Assembly: GCA_017311185.1 (NCBI GenBank)
Contig: JAESUZ010003295.1
Coordinates: 558,001 to 622,000, forward strand
Length of the DNA: 64,000 nt
Source of the DNA: Proteles cristata cristata
Taxonomy: Eukaryota; Chordata; Mammalia; Carnivora; Hyaenidae
Direction: 5' to 3'
The position numbers were made by a program, and so were the translations under genes. The notes under the pieces are model-generated. The model ran no database searches. It saw only the letters and a program-made list of their open reading frames with translations, and was not told the origin of the DNA. Below are positions 57,801 to 64,000 of this stretch, piece after piece. The stretch's first letter is position 1; every line of letters starts with the position of its first letter.

Positions 57801-60800
57801 AGCTTTATCCTTTTCAGCCCAATTTCACAAGCACTACCTATTTCCTCACTAAGCTTATACACAGTATTAAAGACAGATGAAGTTTGGCTTAGAAAGTTTT
57901 CCCTCAAGAACTTTATTAGTAAAATACTTCTTTTTTAAAATAGTATTTATGACTTATTAAATTTTACTCTGGTGATGGATTTTAGGAATGTGGGATCATT
58001 TAATTTCCTGCTTAGTCAAAACTAAGCTTTCTGGTGTTGATAGAAACAAATGAGGTGGCTTTTACTTTATGATTATCAGCACATGGACTCTGGAAACATG
58101 TCAGTACTCTCAAGGCTAGTCTTCCCTACTCATTTTTTTTTTAGTTACACAAGAATTCATTAATACATTCACACTGTAAAAATTAAAACATTGTCAGTAA
58201 AACTGAAGATTCCTTGACCACAATCTTATTCCTTACAATCTTATTCCCCTCCCCTTGGTATATTTCCTTTCAAACCTTTCCTTATGTTTGTTAATCTTTT
58301 GCTCTTATATAGCATGAGATATATGCATGTGTACTATGAAATGTATAATGTTAATTTGTCTTCATTAAAGATTTTCTGTATGTATCATTTGGCAAGTTGC
58401 TTTTTTTACTCAGTAAGGCTATACTGTTATTTAAAAAAATAACATTATTATAGAAACGAGTACATTTGCTTTGTAAAAAATCAGAAAATGCAGATAGGTA
58501 AAAATGAAAAATAAAAACATCATGTTTCCACCAGTTAGAGATCACCTCTGTAGTATCTTAGCACATTTCCTTCCAGATGTTTTCCTCTGCATTTATACAC
58601 ATTTTTTCAAACATGAATTCATACTGTGCATCTCTTAATAATCTGCTTTTTAAGTCAATTACATCTTTTCCATTTAGTAAATTTTGTCTTATACACTAAA
58701 TTGTACTTAAGTTTTCCTAATTGACCCAAAATATCCTTTATGGCTAGTTTGTCCAAACCAGTATATAATCTAGGATTGCATCCCGTGGTTATTGCCTTTA
58801 AGTCTCTTACAGTCTAGAACAGCCCCTTTTTTCTTATGACATGACTTTTATACATAATGTTCCACTCTTTGGATTCAACCGGTTTCTTCCTTATTATTTT
58901 GTCATCTATCCTCTGTGTTTTTTTTGTAAATTAGATTTTTGTCTTCAATAAAAGCTGGTGATGTGTTATATCACATAGAAAAACTTTAAATCTGGTTCTC
59001 CTATCATTAGTGATACTCGATTGACTTCTGGATTAGGAAGATAACAATCTGGTCCTTTTGTACAGTTAGGTTTTTCCTCCCTTGTGATTAGAATATAATT
59101 GATGTAAATGATGTTACTTTGGTGTTTATATCAATGACTAGTTTTACATCAGCCTAATAGTTATTCATATCGATTGATGACCATTACCTGATAATTTTTA
59201 AAAATTGAGGTGTAATTGACATATTCCATTAATTTCAGGTATACAAACATAATGATTCAGTAATTGTATTTATTGCAAAATGATCACCATAGTAAGTCTA
59301 CTTAACATTTATCACCATACATAGTTAAAAAATTATTTTTTCTTATGATAAGAACTTTTAAGACCTACTCTAAACAACTTTTAAATGTGCTATACGGTAT
59401 TATTAATTATAGTCACCAGGCTGTATGTTACATCCCCAAGACTTACTTATTTTAGAACTCAGAAGTTTGTATCTTTTGACCTTCTTTGACTTGATAATAA
59501 TTTTATTAGACTTAATGAAATAATACTTTTCCAATGTTATTATTTCTTCTATACTTATTGTCACTCTGCTATGAAGGAGAGCTTTTTTTCCTCAGTAGAC
59601 ATGGTTGTTTGGTTACTCTAAGATATATCTACTGGGAAGGCAGGATATATGATTAAATCTTTTCCATTACCAATTTTCAGTGTGAGTTTTGTGTTTTTTT
59701 TAATAGCTACTTTTTGTGGTTGAGAGGAATTTTTCTTTTCCTTTTAAGGTCATTATAGGTTCAGTGTGTTTCAGTCTGCTACCATCATTATTCTTGTAAT
59801 GTTCACATTCTCACAGCTCTATCCAGTGGGAGTTCTTTCAAGCTAACTGCTGTGTCTTGCCCAACCTCATTAATTGTTGGAAGCATCCTTGCTTTCTGGC
59901 ATTGCAAGATGCCCTCCCACTGTTTTGTTTGTTTGTTTGTTTGGAAAAAAAGCTTTTGCATTAAACACACACACCCTTTAGGAAGCATCAATAAAGAAGA
60001 CATTGTGGGGAATTCATTATATCTTCACCAAGCAAATTATATCGTCCTTTTTTGTAGCTGCATCTACTCTTCCTAAAGAAATAAGCCTGTTCCCAAAATT
60101 CTGAGTCCTTGTTCCTTTCCCACACTCTAACACACATAGAAACCATTATAATTTGAAGAGTTAAAAGCAGAGCATGTAAGTGCTTTTTTTTTTTTTTAAG
60201 TTTTTAATTCCAGTTGACATACAGTGTTATGTCAGTTTCAGGCATACAGTATAGTGATTCAGCACTTCCGTAGAGCATCCAGTGCCCATCAGGAGTGCAT
60301 ACCTTAATCCCCATTACCTATTTCACCCATTCCCCCACCATCTCCCCTAAGATAAGCATGTTTGTTCTGTATAATTAAGAGGCTGTTTCTTGACTTGTTT
60401 CTTTTTTTCCTTTTGAGAGAACATGTAAGTGCTTTTTTATTTTCTTTAGTTGTAGTCTGATTTCATTTGAATCCAGACTAATTGTACTGATTTAAAGAGT
60501 TGTTTTCATTGAATTCAGTTTAGTCAGCTGTGTATTCTGCATCCTCAGCAAAAAAAAAAAAAAGAAAGGGAAAGAAAATTCAGTATGCTAAGAGCAAGTA
60601 CCTTATACTTGGTGGGTAATAATAGATGAAAAAGATCACATAGAAAAAACTTTAAGATATTAATCAAATCTTAGAGATAAAACTGAGCTTTAAGTTCACA
60701 AAAACATTTTTCCTGCCAGTTTTTTCCTTTATTTGGGAGCACAAACAGTTTAAAGAAACAAAAACAAAATTCTCCTTCAGAGGAGGTAAATAGGCCAGAA

Positions 60801-61496
60801 GGAGAATTGGCAGAGAGCGATACAGCCTAAAATAAAGCCTTCTGGTTGTTTTTAATGAAGGATGGGAGCCCTCTGTTGGTTTTTTAGGAAATTTTAAATT
60901 TGAGTTTAAAAGCTTCTTTGAGAGGCTTTAGCTTTATCCATCTTTGCATAAATAATTCCCTACAAAGGGCTTGAGGGAGGAGGCTGTAGCAGCTAAATAG
61001 TGTAAGATGTGTAGAACCCAAGTTTTCTGGAAAAGTCTAACCTGATACACTTTTTATCATAACCATACAGTTCCTGGCCAAAGGAACTGTAAAGTTAAGA
61101 AATGCAGTTTTATACATTTGATAATTATGTAGTGTGGGAATCTATGACTTCTTAAGTGGCAGAACCTGATGCAGCAACCCATGCATTATTTCTTGTCTAT
61201 GTCCCTCAAATGGTACATCCATCATTCTACCTGTTGACGTTTTCTTTTTGGTATTTCTTGAAAGTGAAAATCATTAAGCTGGATTTTCTTGCTGTTTTTT
61301 CTTACAAACTTTTTTTTTTTTTAGTGGATTATCAAACACTTTTACAGGAAAGTCAAACTATCACTGCCATGTGTCTGCATACGAAAAATCTTTTCCTATT
61401 AAGCCTGTTCCAAGTCCATCTTGGAGTGGTTCATGTCGCCGAAACCTCTTGAGCCCCAAGAAAACTCAGAGGCGACATGTTAGTACAGCAGAAGAG
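48822..61496 (+). CDS. SENP1: SENP1, sentrin/SUMO-specific protease 1 (N-terminal coding part, residues 1-184, five exons)
   Basis: SENP1 is a nuclear cysteine protease (clan CE, C48) that matures SUMO precursors and removes SUMO from targets. The exons join in frame to 552 nt, 184 codons, beginning [20 protein letters not shown] and closely matching the human N-terminus. The part present is the regulatory, non-catalytic region. It includes the basic nuclear-localisation motif PKKTQRR at 171-177, the same numbering as human. The His/Asp/Cys protease domain of the roughly 644-residue protein lies beyond the window; no further exon was found after 61496. The gene is divergent from PFKM. It is not truncated biologically, only by the window edge. 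Confidence 0.96.
48826..50236 (+). other. SENP1: SENP1 intron 2
   Basis: It contains a good MIR at 49085-49285; the rest is AT-rich with nothing recognised. Confidence 0.6.
49085..49285 (+). repeat. MIR SINE, nearly full length
   Basis: TTGCTATGTGCCAGGCTCTG, GAAAACTAAGACACAGAGGT and GAGCCAGAATTTAAACTCAG follow the MIR order. Confidence 0.85.
50237..50367 (+). CDS. SENP1: SENP1 exon 3 (residues 2-45)
   Basis: The 131-nt exon follows TCCCAG and encodes [20 protein letters not shown], then [20 protein letters not shown] and SDHQ. Human has SVFKTHLLPQTG and SDQQ. The donor is GTTAGG. Confidence 0.96.
50495..51255 (+). mobile_element. hAT (MER5A-like) element split by an L1 insertion
   Basis: The left half (50495-50600) has AGCATCCCTTGGAGCTTGTT and CAGAATCTCAGGCTTCACCC. 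The right half (about 51221-51255) reads ATCCCCAGCTGGTTTATTTG, CACCTTAAAG. The L1 lies between. Confidence 0.65.
50601..51220 (+). mobile_element. LINE-1 ORF2 end and 3' UTR
   Basis: L1 phrases ATGTGATCCAGTAATTCCTC, GTAGCCAAAATATGGAAGCA, GAAAAAAACTGAGAAAGACA and GTGGTGTACATTTGGAACTA occur in order. Plus orientation, truncated, no intact frame. Confidence 0.85.
51826..51910 (+). CDS. SENP1: SENP1 exon 4 (residues 46-74)
   Basis: The 85-nt exon follows GTTTAG and encodes [20 protein letters not shown] and AYNPNYYS plus one base of Asp74. Human has ILSSRQGYLDRSFTCSTRSA. The donor is GTATGA. Confidence 0.96.
51911..57275 (+). other. SENP1: SENP1 intron 4 (5.4 kb)
   Basis: Only the CanSINE at 53891-54117 is recognised. 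The rest is AT-rich, with possible very old repeats (for example 55.4-55.6 kb) that I cannot assign. Confidence 0.6.
53891..54117 (-). mobile_element. CanSINE
   Basis: TGTATAGC(T/C)TTT flanks it near 53879 and 54118. It ends AGTCACCCAAGCACCCC. Confidence 0.9.
57276..57435 (+). CDS. SENP1: SENP1 exon 5 (residues 74-127)
   Basis: The 160-nt exon follows TTTTAG and encodes [20 protein letters not shown], then [20 protein letters not shown] and [12 protein letters not shown]. The Ser-rich stretch differs slightly from human (TPSSSSSLQ). The donor is GTAGGT; Ser127 is split. Confidence 0.97.
59185..59490 (-). mobile_element. LINE-1 3' UTR, old, antisense
   Basis: ATTGAGGTGTAATTGACATA, AAATGATCACCATAGTAAGT and AGTCACCAGGCTGTATGTTA are reversed L1 3' UTR phrases. 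Confidence 0.75.
60190..60421 (-). mobile_element. LINE-1 3' end (carnivore type), young, with 17-bp target-site duplication
   Basis: CATGTAAGTGCTTTTTT occurs at 60173-60189 and 60422-60438. The insert reads as a reversed L1 3' end (GACATACAGTGTTATGTCAG, TTAATCCCCATTACCTATTT) with its A-tail as a T-run. Confidence 0.88.
61325..61496 (+). CDS. SENP1: SENP1 exon 6 (residues 127-184), nuclear localisation motif
   Basis: The 172-nt exon follows a poly-T tract and TTAG. It encodes [20 protein letters not shown], then [20 protein letters not shown] and [17 protein letters not shown], ending in phase 0 at donor GTAAGG. PKKTQRR is the N-terminal nuclear localisation signal in human SENP1. Confidence 0.97.
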
Positions 61497-62094
61497 GTAA
61501 GGAAAACCTGCAACAAACGCTGCTAAAGGTTAGACTCTTTCCTTGTATTCAGCCGTTTGTTCTTCTGATTCAGATGTTTACTCACCATTCCTTTCTCTGC
61601 TTTTTGTTTCTTAATTTTTTGAGTGCCATCATCTGTGCTAAAGTAATTAGAGATTTTATCAGGACTTCATTATTTTTCTTACCATCATGTCTATTCCTCT
61701 TGGGCAGCAGATTTAATTTTCAGTAATTTCTAAATGAGTTCTCATACATCAAACTATCTCTGTTTTCTCTTTTTTGGATCCTTTCTTAACTGTTGTTTCA
61801 TATGGCAAAACTGTTAACCCTGCTGGGTTTGATAAAATACCTGCCCTTATTTCTTATTAGGACAATTTTCCCTCAGTATAAAAGGAAAATCAAGAAGCCA
61901 GCTACGTAATTTACAAGCCCTTCATTATGAGTAAGAAGATCTTTGAGATCATAGATACTCCCCAAAATAAAGATGTTTTGTTGACACTTTCATTGTTATA
62001 TGCATTCAGTAAGCCTAAAGGAAAAATTCAATTCTGTAAATATTGTATAGCATATAATTTATGTGGTAGGAAATGTGCTTGTACCTGTTAAATA

Positions 62095-62260
62095 CCGTAT
62101 TACTGTGTTGAATCATTTTAATCCTGGGAAATAGAGAGGAAGTGATAGCCACATTTTACACATTAGGAGAGTAAGGGTCAGAGGCAACACAGTTAGTAAA
62201 TGGTCAGCCTACAACCCAGGTCTTCTCGAGTCTAGTCTGGTATGCATGGTGTTACACATT
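62095..62260 (+). repeat. MIR SINE
   Basis: TTTTAATCCTGGGAAATAGA, CCACATTTTACACATTAGGA and CAACACAGTTAGTAAATGGT follow the MIR pattern. Confidence 0.75.
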
Positions 62261-63461
62261 GGTACAGTTCCAGCCCATTGGAGCTTACAGACTGGGGAGT
62301 CAAGAATACAACATTATGTGCTAAATAATTAGTTTGTTAATGAATCTCGTTTAAGTGGCAAAACTTGATTATTTGTGACTTGGTTAGTAAAAATGCTGTG
62401 CATTTTTTGGCTTTAAGTTTGTTTTGAATCTAAAATATTCAAGCAGAGGGTGGCAGAACTAGTAAGTCATATTTAGTAGGGAAAGGATAGATAAGAAACA
62501 GGCAGCAGTTGCCTTTGGTGATAAGAGCTGAGCAACACAAGAGTGAGATTTATTTTTCACTTTTGTACTATTGAAGTTAGTACCATGTATGTATTAGTTA
62601 TTACATACATGAATCATATTTTTTAATTACTGGGGTTGTGCTTGTGCTGGATCATAGGCAGCCTATGAGGTACAGAGAGACTTGTTGAGCATGGCAGCTG
62701 GATACTGGCCTCCCAGCCCTCCCCTGCCCCATGTGGCTGCTTCTGAGATCACTAGGATCCTTAAGACTATCTGTTTTCATTATAATCCCACCATTTACCC
62801 ACAGCTAACCAGTCCTTTGGACCGCTCAGCCTTTCCTCCTTTCACCTCTACCTCCAGCCTGAGGACTTGGGCTAGGTGAATAATTTTATCCTTCCAACCA
62901 ACCCTCTAGGCCAGTGTCCAGGCTGAGCCAGTGGAGGACATGAAGGTGGAGTTTCTCTTCCTTCTGCAGTGTCAAGATGCCAAGGATTGAATTTATTCTG
63001 TGAAACGAGATGCAAAAAATTTTGTCTCAGTTGTTTTTAGGTCTATATTCTGGTATGAAAATCGAGTCACTTGTAGTACAGGAATATGGAATTACCCATA
63101 TAATATGAATAAGATAAAATATTGGAACAAATTCTATTAAATCACACTATCAACAGATTATTCAGATATTTAATCTTGGATAGTACAGATAATCTAGATT
63201 AAAATATAATTCTTTTTCTTCCCTTGGGAATAAAGAATTTACTGATGGAGCTTACAAACTGAAGGAAAAATCATCTTCCATGGAAATGTTGGGATTACCA
63301 AGAGAGATGCAGCTGCTTATATTAAGAAAGGAAAATTCTATGTTAATCTTACTGCTGGATTTATTTATTGCCTTCAGGAATATAAAGCCATCTATGAAAT
63401 TAACATGATATTAACCACTGAACTGTTCAGTCTTACAGTAGGAGTTTAAAAAGAATACATA

Positions 63462-63670
63462 GGGGTGCCTGGGTGGCTCAGTTGGTTAAGCATCTGACTT
63501 TGGCTCAGGTCATGATCTCACGGTTCGTGGGTTCAAGCTCCGTGTTGGGCTCTGTGCTGACAGCTCAGAGTCTGGAGCCTGTTTGGGATTCTGTGTCTCT
63601 GTCTCTCTCTGACCCTCCCCTGCTCACGCTGTCTCTCTCGGAAATAAATAAAAAATAAAAAAAAATAATT
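63462..63670 (+). mobile_element. CanSINE with 14-bp target-site duplication
   Basis: AAAAAGAATACATA is at 63448-63461 and 63671-63684. A and B boxes are well kept (TGGCTCAGTTGG, GGTTCAAGCTC). Confidence 0.94.
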
Positions 63671-64000
63671 AAAAAGAATACATAAAGAAGAATTTGGAAA
63701 TATGTTAGTAATGACTAGACCGCCACTTGGCTGATGGCTTATTCAAGGATATCATTAAAGAACTGTATGAATAGGGTAACCACTAGCCATATGCACTACT
63801 GAAATTCAGATTAAATTATAATTTATATATGTAATATAAATATATACAAATATAAGTTAAAATTTAGTTTCTCAGTCATACTAGCTGCATTTCAAGTACT
63901 CATTAGCCACATATTGCTAGTGGCTACCATACTGGACAGTGTAGAGTACTTCCGTTGTAACTGAGAGTTCTGTTAACATTGTTTAGAGGATATGAGTTTC

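Larger units (their letters stand above)
57436..61324 (+). other. SENP1: SENP1 intron 5 (3.9 kb)
   Basis: It holds two antisense L1 ends (59185-59490, 60190-60421), a (TTTG)n run at 59922-59944 and an A-run near 60550. A stretch at 58.4-58.95 kb looks like an ancient repeat I cannot name. Confidence 0.6.
61497..64000 (+). other. SENP1: SENP1 intron 6 (partial, to window edge)
   Basis: It contains a MIR (about 62095-62260) and the CanSINE at 63462-63670. No further SENP1 exon could be found. Confidence 0.65.

Noticed and set aside
62682..62990. Moderately GC-rich stretch after SENP1 exon 6 as a further exon
   Set aside because: No translation matches the expected SENP1 continuation (TVQEEEREIY...) and no suitable acceptor/donor pair fits.

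Overview
This is mammalian nuclear DNA, almost certainly from a feliform carnivore (cat branch). The evidence is about 22 tRNA-Lys-derived CanSINE copies, several with intact A and B boxes, a CT-rich 3' part, an AATAAA-type tail and clear target-site duplications, plus carnivore-type LINE-1 3' ends. The exact species cannot be read from the window. Many of the youngest SINEs share a set of diagnostic differences that I do not associate with the standard domestic-cat consensus, so a non-Felis feliform is possible.

Two genes are present, arranged head to head. PFKM (muscle 6-phosphofructokinase) lies on the minus strand. All 22 coding exons can be placed, from the ATG at 20605 to the TAA at 281-283, with consensus GT/AG borders and an unbroken frame of 782 codons plus stop. 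Its 3' UTR runs off the left edge. SENP1 (SUMO protease 1) lies on the plus strand. Its non-coding exon 1 ends at 44601 in a CpG-rich promoter, and coding exons for residues 1-184 lie between 48822 and 61496. The catalytic domain and the rest of the gene lie beyond position 64000.

Layout: 1-425, PFKM last exon and 3' UTR; 425-20613, PFKM coding exons with introns carrying MIR, L2, hAT elements and CanSINEs; 23.68-24.25 kb, a GC-rich candidate downstream promoter and first exon for PFKM; 24.8-33 kb, an L1-rich block with two MER2 DNA transposons and many SINEs; 33-44 kb, SINE/L2-rich intron or upstream sequence; 44.13-44.96 kb, the CpG island shared by SENP1 and probably the long PFKM transcripts; 44.6-64 kb, SENP1 introns 1-6 with the five coding exons.

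Functionally, PFKM makes the rate-limiting glycolytic enzyme of muscle. SENP1 is a nuclear SUMO protease. They share a regulatory neighbourhood, not a pathway. I found no new genetic system: no extra protein-coding gene, CRISPR array, or non-retroposon RNA gene. The better leads are the two-residue longer interdomain linker in PFKM, an internally inverted MER2 copy, a SINE subfamily with shared diagnostic changes, a possible G-quadruplex at the candidate PFKM promoter, and a duplicated CCAAT motif upstream of SENP1.
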